Shown: positions 16,086 through 25,343, counted from the stretch's first letter. The stretch: DNA of 64,000 bases from Seonamhaeicola maritimus (GCF_008056315.1 NZ_VRKQ01000008.1:248001-312000), one strand, 5' to 3'. Notes: generated by a model from the sequence alone, not told the origin. Program-made: numbers and translations.

Positions 16086-17360
16086 ATGAAACTCTGGGAT
16101 AAAGGAATATCAATAGATAATAAAATAGAACAGTTTACGGTTGGGAATGACCGAGAGATTGATATTCATATTGCAAAGTATGACGTCATTGCATCAAAGG
16201 CCCATGCAAAAATGCTACAAAGCATCGGGATTTTGTCGGTAGAAGAATTAGAACAATTGTTAGGAGGTTTAGAGGTGTTAGCATCTCAGATTGAAGATGG
16301 TACTTTTGAGATTGATAAGCAGTTTGAAGATGTACATTCAAAAATTGAGTTTGAACTAACAAAATCTTTAGGAGAAGTTGGTAAAAAGATACATACTGCG
16401 CGCTCGAGAAATGATCAAGTTCTAGTGGCTTGTAACCTTTATTATAAAGAAAACATCCAGTTAATTCAATCTAAAACAAAGTCATTGTTTGATACACTTT
16501 TAGAATTGGCAGAAACGTATAAGGATAAATTATTGCCAGGTTATACACATTTACAAGTTGCAATGCCATCATCGTTTGGGTTATGGTTTTCGGCTTATGC
16601 TGAATTAATGATTGATGATGTTTATTTATTGAATGCCGCTTTAAAAACGGTAGATCAAAATCCACTTGGATCTGCGGCGGGTTATGGAAGTTCTTTCCCA
16701 ATAGATAGAGAATTGACCACTAAAGAAATGAACTTTGCAACCTTAAAATATAACGTGGTAGCTGCTCAAATGGGTAGAGGGAAAAACGAACGAACTATAT
16801 CAGCTGCACTGGGAAGTTTGGCTAATACACTTTCTAGATTTGCTATGGACGTATGTTTGTATATGAGCCAGAATTTCGGCTTTGTAACTTTCCCAGATGA
16901 GTTAACGACAGGTAGTAGTATTATGCCACATAAAAAGAATCCTGATGTGTTTGAATTGATTAGAGGAAAGAGTAATAAGATTCAGGCACTTCAAAGTGAA
17001 ATGGTGTTAATCACCAATAATTTGCCAAGCGGATATCATAGAGATTTTCAATTATTAAAGGAAAATATGATTTCTGCTTTTGAAGACCTGAAAGATATAC
17101 TTGATATTTTTAATTACGCCATTCAACAAATAATTGTAAAGGATATTGATTTGAATGACGATAAGTATAAATACTTGTTTACAGTAGATAATATTAATAC
17201 GTTGGTTGTAGAAGGACAAAGTTTTAGAGAAGCTTATCAAAAAATAGGAGGGCAAGTGCAAGATGGAAGTTATATTCCAGATACATCAAAACAGCATATG
17301 CATGTTGGAAGTATTCATAATTTAAGCTTAGATAAAATTAGAGCTAAATTTCCAAAGTAA
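16086..17360 (+). CDS. argH: Argininosuccinate lyase
   Basis: Final step to arginine, releasing fumarate. The fumarase/aspartase superfamily signature GSSIMPHKKNPDVFELIRGK is intact, as are HTARSRNDQV and GYTHLQVAMPSSFG. Length 424 is slightly short of the 450-470 typical for the family, because of a compact C-terminus. It is last in the operon, preceded by a 108-base gap holding a possible promoter. No clear intrinsic terminator is seen after it in the 140 bases before the transhydrogenase genes. Confidence 0.95.
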   Translation: MKLWDKGISIDNKIEQFTVGNDREIDIHIAKYDVIASKAHAKMLQSIGILSVEELEQLLGGLEVLASQIEDGTFEIDKQFEDVHSKIEFELTKSLGEVGKKIHTARSRNDQVLVACNLYYKENIQLIQSKTKSLFDTLLELAETYKDKLLPGYTHLQVAMPSSFGLWFSAYAELMIDDVYLLNAALKTVDQNPLGSAAGYGSSFPIDRELTTKEMNFATLKYNVVAAQMGRGKNERTISAALGSLANTLSRFAMDVCLYMSQNFGFVTFPDELTTGSSIMPHKKNPDVFELIRGKSNKIQALQSEMVLITNNLPSGYHRDFQLLKENMISAFEDLKDILDIFNYAIQQIIVKDIDLNDDKYKYLFTVDNINTLVVEGQSFREAYQKIGGQVQDGSYIPDTSKQHMHVGSIHNLSLDKIRAKFPK

Positions 17361-17467
17361 AACTTGTATAGTTTTTGTTGTGTTGATTTTGAAAATTATA
17401 GAAGGATTTTTAGAAGAGGTATAGTTCATGTCAAGTCTAATTGTTATTATTTCCTTAGGAAGGATTT

Positions 17468-17475
17468 TATTTTTA
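17468..17475 (+). promoter_or_regulatory. Candidate -7 box for the transhydrogenase operon
   Basis: TATTTTTA differs by one base from TAnnTTTG and lies 25 bases before the pntA start. A short inverted repeat TTCCTTAGGAA (17451-17461) sits just upstream. The only TTG candidate for -33 (17441-17443) is 24 bases away, so support is moderate. Confidence 0.35.
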
Positions 17476-17500
17476 CAAATTATAAACTAACTACAATAAT

Positions 17501-18601
17501 ATGAAAATAGGAATACTAAAAGAATCAACAAAAGGAGACAAGCGAGTCTCAATATCTCCTTTTATCACCAAGAAATTGGTGAAAAAAGGTTTTGAAGTGT
17601 TTGTTGAGGAAGGTGCCGGAGTGAAGTCATTATCTGAAGATGCAGAATATGAAGCTTTAGGGGCTACAATCACTTCCAGAGAAGGTGTGTTTAAATCTGC
17701 TCAAGTACTTGTTAAAATAAATCCTTTTGATAAAAATGATTTAAAACAGGTTAAGAAAGATCATGTTTTAATTAGTCAATTATATCATAAATCCAATCCA
17801 GAATTAATAAAAGCTATCGCGGAGACGGGAGCCACAGCATTCTCTATGGATGCAATGCCTCGTATTTCTAGAGCTCAGGATATGGATGTGTTGAGTTCTC
17901 AAAACAATTTAGCTGGGTATAAAGCAGTGATTTTGGGAGCATATGAAATGACTAAAATATTTCCATTAATGATGACTGCTGCGGGAACTATTACGCCTTC
18001 AAAAGTACTTATTTATGGTGTGGGTGTTGCTGGTTTACAGGCCATTGCCACTGCAAAAAGATTAGGAGCTGTTGTAGAAGCTACAGATATTAGAACCGAA
18101 ACCAAAGAACAAGCAGAATCTTTAGGTGCTAAATTTATTTCAGTTGAAAACAGCGGAGAAGAATCTGAAGGCGGTTATGCTAAAGAGGCTTCAGAAGATT
18201 ATCAAAAAAGACAAAAGGAAGCTGTAAATAAATCTTTGTTTCAAGCAGATTTGGTTATTACTACAGCTATGGTCCCTGGAAAAAAAGCACCTACTTTAAT
18301 TACAAAAGACCAAGTGAAACAAATGAAGAATGGGGCGGTTATAATAGATTTAGCTGCAGCCCAAGGGGGTAATTGTGAAGTAAGTAAACTAAATGAAACG
18401 GTTAAGATTAAAGGCGTAAAAGTTATTGGAACAACGGTTGCTCCAGAAAGTGTGTCAACCAATGCTAGTGATTTATATGCGAAAAATATTTATAACTTCA
18501 TTAAGCATCTAACAAAAGACCAAAATTTTGAATGGGATTTAGAAGATGAAATAACAGATGAAACTCTTATTGTTAAAGACGGTGTTCAACGTAAAAATTA
18601 A
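17501..18601 (+). CDS. pntA: NAD(P) transhydrogenase subunit alpha, part 1
   Basis: NAD(H)-binding domain I of proton-translocating transhydrogenase, which makes NADPH from NADH using the proton gradient. The N-terminal alanine-dehydrogenase/PNT fold (KRVSISPFITKKLVKKG) precedes the Rossmann region IYGVGVAGLQAIATAKRLGA at about residues 168-187, then VTTAM and PKxAPTLITK-like blocks. Length 366 matches the split form in which the membrane part of alpha is a separate gene, as here. It is cytoplasmic, peripheral on the membrane. Next gene starts six bases after the stop. Confidence 0.93.
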   Translation: MKIGILKESTKGDKRVSISPFITKKLVKKGFEVFVEEGAGVKSLSEDAEYEALGATITSREGVFKSAQVLVKINPFDKNDLKQVKKDHVLISQLYHKSNPELIKAIAETGATAFSMDAMPRISRAQDMDVLSSQNNLAGYKAVILGAYEMTKIFPLMMTAAGTITPSKVLIYGVGVAGLQAIATAKRLGAVVEATDIRTETKEQAESLGAKFISVENSGEESEGGYAKEASEDYQKRQKEAVNKSLFQADLVITTAMVPGKKAPTLITKDQVKQMKNGAVIIDLAAAQGGNCEVSKLNETVKIKGVKVIGTTVAPESVSTNASDLYAKNIYNFIKHLTKDQNFEWDLEDEITDETLIVKDGVQRKN

Positions 18602-18607
18602 CCAACC

Positions 18608-18916
18608 ATGGAAGAATTAATAGAATTTATTAGTAATAATTTGCAAATTGTATACATTATTATTTTAGCAATATTTGTTGGCGTAGAGCTTATTAAAAGT
18701 ATTCCAGCTGTATTGCATACGCCATTAATGTCTGGTGCTAATGCCTTAAGTGGCGTGGTAATAGTTGGTGCTATTTTAGTGATGTTGCATTCAGATCCTA
18801 CAGATTATCTGGCTTTAGCCCTTGGGTTTGTAGCAGTAGTATTAGGAATTTTAAATGTTGTTGGCGGATTTGCCGTGACCAACAGAATGTTAGAAATGTT
18901 TAAAAAGAAGAAATAA
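18608..18916 (+). CDS. pntA2: NAD(P) transhydrogenase subunit alpha, part 2 (membrane)
   Basis: A 102-residue membrane protein with three or four hydrophobic segments (about residues 12-30, 38-60, 65-90) ending in a Lys-rich cytoplasmic tail. It contains the family phrase VLHTPLMSGANALSGVVIVGA characteristic of PntA domain II. Its start lies six bases after the first alpha gene and its stop overlaps the pntB start by one base. It forms part of the proton channel together with PntB. Confidence 0.92.
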   Translation: MEELIEFISNNLQIVYIIILAIFVGVELIKSIPAVLHTPLMSGANALSGVVIVGAILVMLHSDPTDYLALALGFVAVVLGILNVVGGFAVTNRMLEMFKKKK

Positions 18917-20304
18917 TGAGTGTAACATTAAGTATTATATATCTAATAGCTACAGTAACATTTATTGTTGGTTTAAAAAAACTAGGTCACCCGGATACTG
19001 CTAAATCTGGAAATTTAATTGCTGCTAGCGGAATGGGTTTAGCCATTGTTGGAACTATTTTTATTCATGATTTAGAAGTACCAACCATCATATACGTGTT
19101 AATAGGAGTTGCCATTTTAGTGGGGTCCATTATTGGATGGTTAATAGCTATTAAGGTCGAAATGACCAAAATGCCTGAGTTAGTATCCCTTTTTAACGGG
19201 TTTGGAGGTGCAAGTGCTGCATTAATTGGGATTGTTGAATTTGGAAATGCCGATATTTCTGCCACTAGTGCATCTATTGTTGCAACTATTTTAGCAGCTA
19301 TTATTATAGGAGCTATTACCTTTTCAGGTAGTTTAATGGCTTACGGAAAGTTAAACGGTTCTGTAAAAAGTGTTATCAAGATTCCACAGTACAACATCGT
19401 TAATAACATTTTTATTATTGGTGTGGTTGCTTTAGCAGCTTACTTGGTTGCTACAGGAATTGATAGTAGTATTTTATTGTATGCCTTAGTGGCTGGTGGG
19501 TTGGTTTACGGAGTTTTATTTGTAATGCCTATTGGGGGAGCAGATATGCCGGTTGTGATATCGTTGTTAAATTCTTTAACTGGTATTGCGGCAGCTATTA
19601 CAGGTGTATTATATGACAATATGGTTATGTTAGTTGGTGGTATCTTAGTAGGATCTGCTGGTATTATTTTAACAATAGCTATGTGTGTTGCTATGAATAG
19701 AACCTTGGTTTCTGTAATCTTTGGGTCGTTTACGGCTACAGGTGGTCCAGAGAGTGCTAATAAGGCAATGGGTTCTATAAAGAGTACTACAGCTAGTGAT
19801 ACGGCCATCATGATGAATTACGCTACCAATGTAATTATTGTTCCTGGATATGGATTAGCAGTAGCTCAAGCACAACATGTTATTCATGAGCTAGAGGAAT
19901 TGTTAACAAGCAAAGGTGTGAATGTGAAATATGCTGTCCACCCGGTGGCAGGACGTATGCCTGGGCATATGAATGTGTTGTTAGCAGAATCTAATGTAGA
20001 GTATGATATGTTAGTAGAAATGGATGACATTAATCCACAGTTTAATAATACAGATGTGGTACTAGTGGTTGGAGCGAATGACGTAGTAAACCCTGCGGCG
20101 CATAATGATCCTTCTAGTCCAATTTACGGGATGCCAATTCTTGATGTTGAAAATGCTAAACATATTGTAGTTAACAAACGTAGTATGAATGTAGGTTATG
20201 CAGGTATTGATAATGAGTTGTTCTACAATGCTAAAACGGCTATGTTATTTGGTGATGCTAAAAAGGTATTGACCGATTTGGTGTCGGAATTGAAGAATAT
20301 GTAA
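18916..20304 (+). CDS. pntB: NAD(P) transhydrogenase subunit beta
   Basis: A 462-residue inner-membrane protein: an N-terminal half with about eight or nine transmembrane helices and a C-terminal NADP-binding domain from near residue 300. Recognisable blocks are LFNGFGGASAALIG in the membrane part, VPGYGLAVAQAQH at the nucleotide site and HPVAGRMPGHMNVLLAE, VVGANDVVNPAA further on. It completes the three-gene transhydrogenase, and a strong terminator follows 15 bases after the stop. NADPH from this enzyme could serve the arginine, methionine and sulfite-reduction pathways in this window; that link is inference. Confidence 0.95.
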   Translation: MSVTLSIIYLIATVTFIVGLKKLGHPDTAKSGNLIAASGMGLAIVGTIFIHDLEVPTIIYVLIGVAILVGSIIGWLIAIKVEMTKMPELVSLFNGFGGASAALIGIVEFGNADISATSASIVATILAAIIIGAITFSGSLMAYGKLNGSVKSVIKIPQYNIVNNIFIIGVVALAAYLVATGIDSSILLYALVAGGLVYGVLFVMPIGGADMPVVISLLNSLTGIAAAITGVLYDNMVMLVGGILVGSAGIILTIAMCVAMNRTLVSVIFGSFTATGGPESANKAMGSIKSTTASDTAIMMNYATNVIIVPGYGLAVAQAQHVIHELEELLTSKGVNVKYAVHPVAGRMPGHMNVLLAESNVEYDMLVEMDDINPQFNNTDVVLVVGANDVVNPAAHNDPSSPIYGMPILDVENAKHIVVNKRSMNVGYAGIDNELFYNAKTAMLFGDAKKVLTDLVSELKNM

Positions 20305-20318
20305 GGTACTAAGAATAT

Positions 20319-20356
20319 AAAAAAAGCCTTTCTACAGCTGTAGAAGGGCTTTTTTT
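20319..20356. terminator. Strong bidirectional terminator between pntB and the SDR genes
   Basis: A 38-base hairpin: A-rich 5' arm ending in GCC, stem TTTCTAC with GTAGAAG, loop AGCT, then GGC and a T6 run. The A-tract on one side and T-tract on the other make it work in both directions, fitting the convergent genes on each side. Confidence 0.9.
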
Positions 20357-20376
20357 ATTGCAAAATGATTACTGTT

Positions 20377-21336
20377 TTATTCAGCCTCAGCCAAAACTTT
20401 ATCTAATATTTCAATTAAGGCACCTCTATCGTATTTATAAGCTTGATTTTCATTAAGCTGAACCATTTCTCGCATAATCTGTGTTATTGTAGCATTGCCT
20501 TGATTCTCATTGGGTACAATCATATAACGGCGTGTTGGATTATCTGAAAAGAGTGCTTTTTCAACTGCTTCAGCTACTTCAGTAGGCTCTTTAAGATTGC
20601 TTCTATCTCCTTTAGAAGCTATTAGTTTATCATATTCTTCTTTATACAATGAATTATCAAAGGCTTTTTTATTGGAATTCATTCTTTTAATTAGTGATTC
20701 CACAATTTTAGAATTGTAACCACCAGGTTCAACTATGCTAACATGAACGTCAAACTTTTGCATCTCTACTGCTAAGGCATCAGCATAAGCCTCCATGGCG
20801 TGTTTAGTCATGCTGTATGGTCCGTAAAAACGACCGGCTAAAATACCTGATATAGAGCCAATTGTTGTGATGCGTCCCTTAGACTCCATAATTAATGGGG
20901 CAAATGCTTTTGTTATTCTATATGGGCCATACACATTTACATCGAAAATAAATTCTAGGTCATCTTCCTCTACTTCGGTTAGGGCTCCCCATATACCAAC
21001 ACCGGCATTATTTACCAATCCGTAAAGTCCACGGCCTTCTTTTTTTACTGTTTCTACGGCAGCATTAATCTCGTCCCATTTAGTTACATCTAGTTTAATA
21101 GATTGTACATTTTCCATGGCATTTAATCTTTCTAAATCAGATTGTTTCCGCGCCCCAGCATATACAAAATAACCTTTATCAGAAAGTTGCTCGGTTATTT
21201 TAAGCCCTATACCACTACTAGCACCGGTTACTAAAACCGCTTTTTGTTTGGTGTCTGATTCTTGAGCTTGAATTAAAAAAACAGTTAATAGGCAAATAAA
21301 AAGGGAAATATATGCATTTCGACTATAGGATTTCAT
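20377..21336 (-). CDS. Short-chain dehydrogenase/reductase with N-terminal signal peptide (copy 1)
   Basis: A 319-residue classical SDR. The cofactor motif TGASSGIG, the NNAG motif (VNNAGVG) and the catalytic YSMTK are intact. Ahead of the Rossmann fold is an N-terminal segment with Arg/Lys, about 17 hydrophobic residues and IQAQES, which looks like a cleavable signal peptide. That would place an NAD(P)-dependent enzyme outside the cytoplasm, which is unusual. No internal Met offers an alternative start before TGASSGIG, and the neighbouring paralogue has the same leader, so the start looks real. The C-terminus extends beyond typical SDRs by about 50 residues (QLNENQAYKYDR). Substrate unknown. 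Confidence 0.8.
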   Translation of the reverse strand: MKSYSRNAYISLFICLLTVFLIQAQESDTKQKAVLVTGASSGIGLKITEQLSDKGYFVYAGARKQSDLERLNAMENVQSIKLDVTKWDEINAAVETVKKEGRGLYGLVNNAGVGIWGALTEVEEDDLEFIFDVNVYGPYRITKAFAPLIMESKGRITTIGSISGILAGRFYGPYSMTKHAMEAYADALAVEMQKFDVHVSIVEPGGYNSKIVESLIKRMNSNKKAFDNSLYKEEYDKLIASKGDRSNLKEPTEVAEAVEKALFSDNPTRRYMIVPNENQGNATITQIMREMVQLNENQAYKYDRGALIEILDKVLAEAE

Positions 21337-21418
21337 AATTATTAATTGGTTTTGAGTTAATAAGTTTTATAATAAATAAGTAATATAAAATAGAAAAAAG
21401 AACACTAAATGGCTTAGA

Positions 21419-22381
21419 CTATTCAGTTTCAGCTAGAACTTTATCTAGTATTTCAATTAAGGCTTCTCTATCATATTTATAAGCTTGATTTTCATTAAGC
21501 TGCACCATTTCACGTAGAATTTGAGTTATAGTCCAATTACCCTCACTTTCATTAGGTACTACCATATATCTACGTTTTGGGCTGTCTGAGAACAATGCTT
21601 TTTCTACAGCATCAGATACTTCGCTTGGGTCTTTAAAACGACTTCTGTCTGCCCCATAACCATTAATAAGGTTTTCAAATTCAGTTTTGTACAAGGAGTT
21701 CGTAAAACTGATATCATTTGACTCCATTCTTTTAATTAATGATTCTACAATTTTAGAATTGTAATTACCCGGTTCAATGGCGCTTACATGAACATCAAAT
21801 TTTTTCATTTCTACCGCTAAAGCATCCGTATAAGCTTCCATGGCGTGTTTACTCATACTATAAGGACCGAAGAATTGCCCCGACAAAACACCCGAAATAG
21901 AACTTACGGTTGTTATACGCCCTTTAGATTCAATAATCATGGGAGCAAAGGCTTTTGTTACTCTGTAAGGCCCATAAATATTAACATCAAAAATAAAGTC
22001 TAAGTCATCTTCTTCAACTTCAATTAATGGCGTAAATATAGCTACCCCGGCATTATTAACTAGTCCATAAAGTCCACGGCCTTCCTTTATTATTGTTTCT
22101 ACCGCAGCATTAATATCATCCCATTTGGTTACATCTAGTTTTATAGATTGCACATTTTCCATGGCATTAAGCCTATTTAAATCGGCTTGTTTTCGTGCTC
22201 CGGCATAAACAAAATAACCCTTAGCTGAAAGGTCTTCTGTAATTTTCAATCCAATACCACTACTAGCTCCAGTTACCAAAACAGCTTTCTGTTTTGTGTT
22301 GGATTCTTGGGCTTGAGTACCTAGTATTACGGTTATAGAAAGAAAAAAGAAAACGTAAACGTTACGACTTAGTAATTTCAT
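21419..22381 (-). CDS. Short-chain dehydrogenase/reductase with N-terminal signal peptide (copy 2)
   Basis: A 320-residue paralogue of the next gene downstream (20377-21336). The two proteins are nearly collinear, with long shared stretches such as NAMENVQSIKLDVTKWD and QLNENQAYKYDR, pointing to a recent tandem duplication. TGASSGIG, VNNAGVA and catalytic YSMSK are intact. The leader MKLLSRNVYVFFFLSITV followed by an AQES cleavage-like site is retained but has diverged in sequence while keeping its character, which argues for selection on export or membrane insertion. The 82-base gap between the copies contains only AT-rich sequence. This copy is first in the transcript. Confidence 0.8.
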   Translation of the reverse strand: MKLLSRNVYVFFFLSITVILGTQAQESNTKQKAVLVTGASSGIGLKITEDLSAKGYFVYAGARKQADLNRLNAMENVQSIKLDVTKWDDINAAVETIIKEGRGLYGLVNNAGVAIFTPLIEVEEDDLDFIFDVNIYGPYRVTKAFAPMIIESKGRITTVSSISGVLSGQFFGPYSMSKHAMEAYTDALAVEMKKFDVHVSAIEPGNYNSKIVESLIKRMESNDISFTNSLYKTEFENLINGYGADRSRFKDPSEVSDAVEKALFSDSPKRRYMVVPNESEGNWTITQILREMVQLNENQAYKYDREALIEILDKVLAETE

Positions 22382-22761
22382 GGTTAGTTAATTTTATATG
22401 TTAGCTATTAAAGATAAGAAGAATATTACTAATGAATTGCGATGCGATTATTTGCCTTATAGATAACTGTGGTATTCCCATAGTAAGAATCAAGTAATGA
22501 CATGTAATGTAAAGTCAGAACAAACAACCAAAATTTTCACTTTTACAACCTATTTTAAAAACATAATCACATACCAGATTTACAATAATATTATAGCTCA
22601 AAATATGAAGAATTAAACCGTTTAAAATCTTATGGAATCTGACAATTATTTCATAAATTTAATAGGGTTTTTTGTAATTGAAAAACGTACTTCTTAAATG
22701 CGTTATTTGGTCTTATGAAATTGTAAACCAGCGAATTGAATCTAATAATAAAATAATAAGG
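22382..22761. promoter_or_regulatory. Divergent intergenic region between SDR copy 2 and the molybdenum hydroxylase
   Basis: 380 bases without a convincing gene. On the minus strand TATCTTTA (22409-22416 on plus) is one base from the -7 consensus and lies 28 bases upstream of the SDR start. On the plus strand an in-frame TTG at 22678 would extend the iron-sulfur subunit by 28 residues unlike its family; I take the ATG at 22762, preceded by TAAGGA, instead. No leader peptide or stable hairpin was recognised. Confidence 0.35.
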
Positions 22762-23241
22762 ATGAAACAGATTAGTTTTACTTTAAATGGCAAGCCAGTA
22801 TCCCTAAAAGTGAAAGGCGAAGAGTCTTTACTAACAATAATTCGGATATATCTAGAGCAAACAGGAACCAAATATGGTTGTGGAATTGGAGAATGTGGTG
22901 CGTGTACGGTAATTATGGATAACGAGGCTGTGCGTTCTTGTATGATACTTGCAGAGGATATAGAAGGAAAAGAAATCATTTCTATAGAAGGGTTAAGTTC
23001 AGAAGGGAAGTTACACGTGCTACAAGAAGTATTTATTTCACACGATGCTTTACAATGTGGTTTTTGCACTTCTGGAATGATTATGAATGCCTATGGATTG
23101 CTATTGCAAAGTTTAAATCCTAGTCGTGAAGAAATAATAGAGGCAATGGAATCTAATTTATGCAGATGCGGTGCATACAATCGTATAGTAGATGCTATCG
23201 AAACAACAAGTAATGAGATCCCTAAAAAAGTGAAATTATGA
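22762..23241 (+). CDS. iorA: (2Fe-2S)-binding subunit of a xanthine dehydrogenase-family molybdenum hydroxylase
   Basis: A 159-residue small subunit with two [2Fe-2S] domains. The plant-ferredoxin-like N-terminal domain has CGIGECGACTV plus a later Cys in RSCM. The C-terminal helical domain has LQCGFCTSGMIM and LCRCGAYNRI. The start at 22762 gives the usual family length and has a purine-rich stretch before it. It overlaps the large-subunit start by four bases (ATGA). This two-subunit layout without an FAD subunit is that of isoquinoline 1-oxidoreductase-like enzymes, where electrons go to a cytochrome or quinone. The gene symbol denotes similarity in organisation, not a proven substrate. Confidence 0.87.
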   Translation: MKQISFTLNGKPVSLKVKGEESLLTIIRIYLEQTGTKYGCGIGECGACTVIMDNEAVRSCMILAEDIEGKEIISIEGLSSEGKLHVLQEVFISHDALQCGFCTSGMIMNAYGLLLQSLNPSREEIIEAMESNLCRCGAYNRIVDAIETTSNEIPKKVKL

Positions 23242-25343
23242 GAACAGCTATTAATAAAGAGGAATTATATAGTAGAAGAAGGTTTTTAAAAAACTTAGGT
23301 GGAGGTGTAGTAGTTGTGTTTTGTTTGGGTGAAATGTCATTTAGTTCTCTTTTTGCACAAAATCACCCCTCACTTAAAGATCTTGATTTTAATGCGTATT
23401 TACGTGTAAAAGAAGACGGTAGAGTAGATTGTTTTACCGGTAAAATAGAAATGGGGCAAGGCATTGTTACGTCTTTACCACAAGTAGTGGCAGAGGAATT
23501 GGAAGTTTCAATATATGATATTGATATGATTATGGGAGATACCGAATTATGTCCTTATGATCGTGGTACTTGGGGCTCACTAACCACACGTTTCATAGAT
23601 CCTGTGTTGAGAGCTGCTGCTGCAGAAGCACGAGAGGTGTTATTAGATCTTGCTGCAGAACATTTTAGATTAAACAAGACTGACTTACAAGTAAAACAAG
23701 GTGTGATTTCTGTTAAGAATGATTCTTTTAAGAAAATTTCCTATGCAGAATTAACAAAAGGCAAAAAGGTTGTTAGGAGTTTAGCAAATAAACCTGAAAT
23801 AAAAAAAGCTAAAGATTTTAAATTAATCGGTAAACCTATTAGAAGTTTAGATGCTGAGGCAAAAGTCACAGGAAGAGCAAAATATTCGGGAGATATTCTT
23901 TTACCTGGAATGGTACATGCAACTGTAGTTCGACCAAAAGTATTTGGTTCCAAAAAAATAAAAGTTGATGCATCAAAATTATCTGATTTTGATGGAGTTC
24001 AGTTGGTGGAAAAAGGCAATCTTGTTGCTGTTGTACATAGTGATCCGGAAGTGTCGAAACAAGCTGCTAAGAGTGTCCAAGTAACTTGGGATGCCCCTGT
24101 GGCTAAGACTAATCAAGAAAGTATATTTCAATATTTAGAAAGTACAATTAACAAAAATAAAATATTTGAAACAGAAGGAGATTTAGAATTAGGAAAACAA
24201 GATTCAACAATCTACAAAGAAGCAACCTATCATGATGGTTATAAAGCTCACGCCTCAATCGAAACGCATGTAGCAACCTGTTATTTTGAGGGAGATAAAG
24301 TTACAATTTGGGCTTCAACACAAAGCCCCTTTGGTACCAGGTCTTCTGTTGCTAGGGCATTACAAATGCCTGCAGAAAAAGTTCATGTTAAGCAAATATT
24401 TTTAGGAGGTGGTTTTGGTGGGAAATCAAATAGTCAACAATCTGTTGAAGCGGCTACCATTTCTAAATTATGCGGTAAACCTGTACAATTGGTATGGAGT
24501 AGAAAAGAAGAGTTTATGTACGATAATTTTCGTACTGCTGCAGTTGTGAAAGTTGCAGGTGGAGTTGATAGTAAAGGGGAACTAAAAGTTTGGGATTTCG
24601 ATATTTATTGTGCAGGAACAAGAGGTACAGAATTGTTTTATACTATTCCTAATAAACGTATTAGGTTTTTCAATCAGGGCGGTGTTCATTCATTTGGAAC
24701 AGGTGCTTGGAGAGCTCCTGGAAATAATACCACAACTTTTGCGCGGGAGTCTCATATTGATGTAGTTGCGCATGCAGCAGGGATTAATCCGTTAACTTTT
24801 CGGTTGAATAATCTGAAAAGTAAAGAAATGATAGAAACCTTAAAGCTTGCTGCAAAAACATTTGGTTTTAACAAAGAAAAGACATCTGGATATGGTTATG
24901 GTATTGCGTTAGGACAAGATGCAGGTACTTTAGTTGCTATGATTGCTGAAGTGTTTGTTGATAAAGAAACAGGAGAGGTACAGCCTATTAGAGTTGTTTG
25001 TGCCCAGGATATGGGGCAAGTAGTAAATCCACATGGAGCTACATTACAAACTGAAGGCGGTATTACTATGGGGATTGGATATGCTTTATATGAAGAAATA
25101 GAATTTGATGGAGGTAAAATTAACACAACAAATTTTAATCGTTATGAAATAACTCGCTTTTCAAAAACACCGAAAATTGAATGTGTTTTCATAGATAAAA
25201 TGGATGCTAAACCTCAGGGTGGAGGAGAACCTGCCATAATATGTGTGGGTGCGTCAATTGCAAATGCTGTTTATGATGCTTGTGGTGCGAGAGTTAACCG
25301 TATGCCGATTACCCCAGAAAGGATTTTAGCTGCTATTTCATAA
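23238..25343 (+). CDS. iorB: Molybdopterin-binding subunit, isoquinoline 1-oxidoreductase-like, Tat-exported
   Basis: A 701-residue molybdenum-hydroxylase large subunit. The N-terminus contains a twin-Arg signal, SRRRFLKNLGGG at residues 12-23, then a hydrophobic stretch and a LFAQ cleavage-like site. Cofactor and active-site blocks are GKIEMGQGIVT, FLGGGFGGKSNSQQ, GTGAWRAPGNN and the late PQGGGEPAI, where the active-site Glu stands. Family knowledge: oxidation of an aldehyde or N-heteroaromatic compound with water as oxygen donor, in the periplasm. The small subunit has no signal and would be co-exported. No maturation gene (XdhC-type) lies next to it. Substrate unknown. Confidence 0.87.
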   Translation: MRTAINKEELYSRRRFLKNLGGGVVVVFCLGEMSFSSLFAQNHPSLKDLDFNAYLRVKEDGRVDCFTGKIEMGQGIVTSLPQVVAEELEVSIYDIDMIMGDTELCPYDRGTWGSLTTRFIDPVLRAAAAEAREVLLDLAAEHFRLNKTDLQVKQGVISVKNDSFKKISYAELTKGKKVVRSLANKPEIKKAKDFKLIGKPIRSLDAEAKVTGRAKYSGDILLPGMVHATVVRPKVFGSKKIKVDASKLSDFDGVQLVEKGNLVAVVHSDPEVSKQAAKSVQVTWDAPVAKTNQESIFQYLESTINKNKIFETEGDLELGKQDSTIYKEATYHDGYKAHASIETHVATCYFEGDKVTIWASTQSPFGTRSSVARALQMPAEKVHVKQIFLGGGFGGKSNSQQSVEAATISKLCGKPVQLVWSRKEEFMYDNFRTAAVVKVAGGVDSKGELKVWDFDIYCAGTRGTELFYTIPNKRIRFFNQGGVHSFGTGAWRAPGNNTTTFARESHIDVVAHAAGINPLTFRLNNLKSKEMIETLKLAAKTFGFNKEKTSGYGYGIALGQDAGTLVAMIAEVFVDKETGEVQPIRVVCAQDMGQVVNPHGATLQTEGGITMGIGYALYEEIEFDGGKINTTNFNRYEITRFSKTPKIECVFIDKMDAKPQGGGEPAIICVGASIANAVYDACGARVNRMPITPERILAAIS

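Noticed and set aside
17451-17461. TTCCTTAGGAA as an operator of the transhydrogenase operon
   Set aside because: Eleven bases with five-base arms is short enough to arise by chance in AT-rich sequence; no second site seen.
19506-19811. Open frame of 101 codons on the minus strand inside pntB
   Set aside because: It lies wholly within a well-conserved gene, has low-complexity composition typical of an antisense frame and no start signals.
20377-22381. One of the two SDR copies as a pseudogene
   Set aside because: Both frames are full length with intact cofactor and catalytic motifs.
22678-22761. TTG-started N-terminal extension of the iron-sulfur subunit
   Set aside because: The extra 28 residues do not resemble the family, and an ATG with a purine-rich upstream stretch at 22762 gives the normal length.
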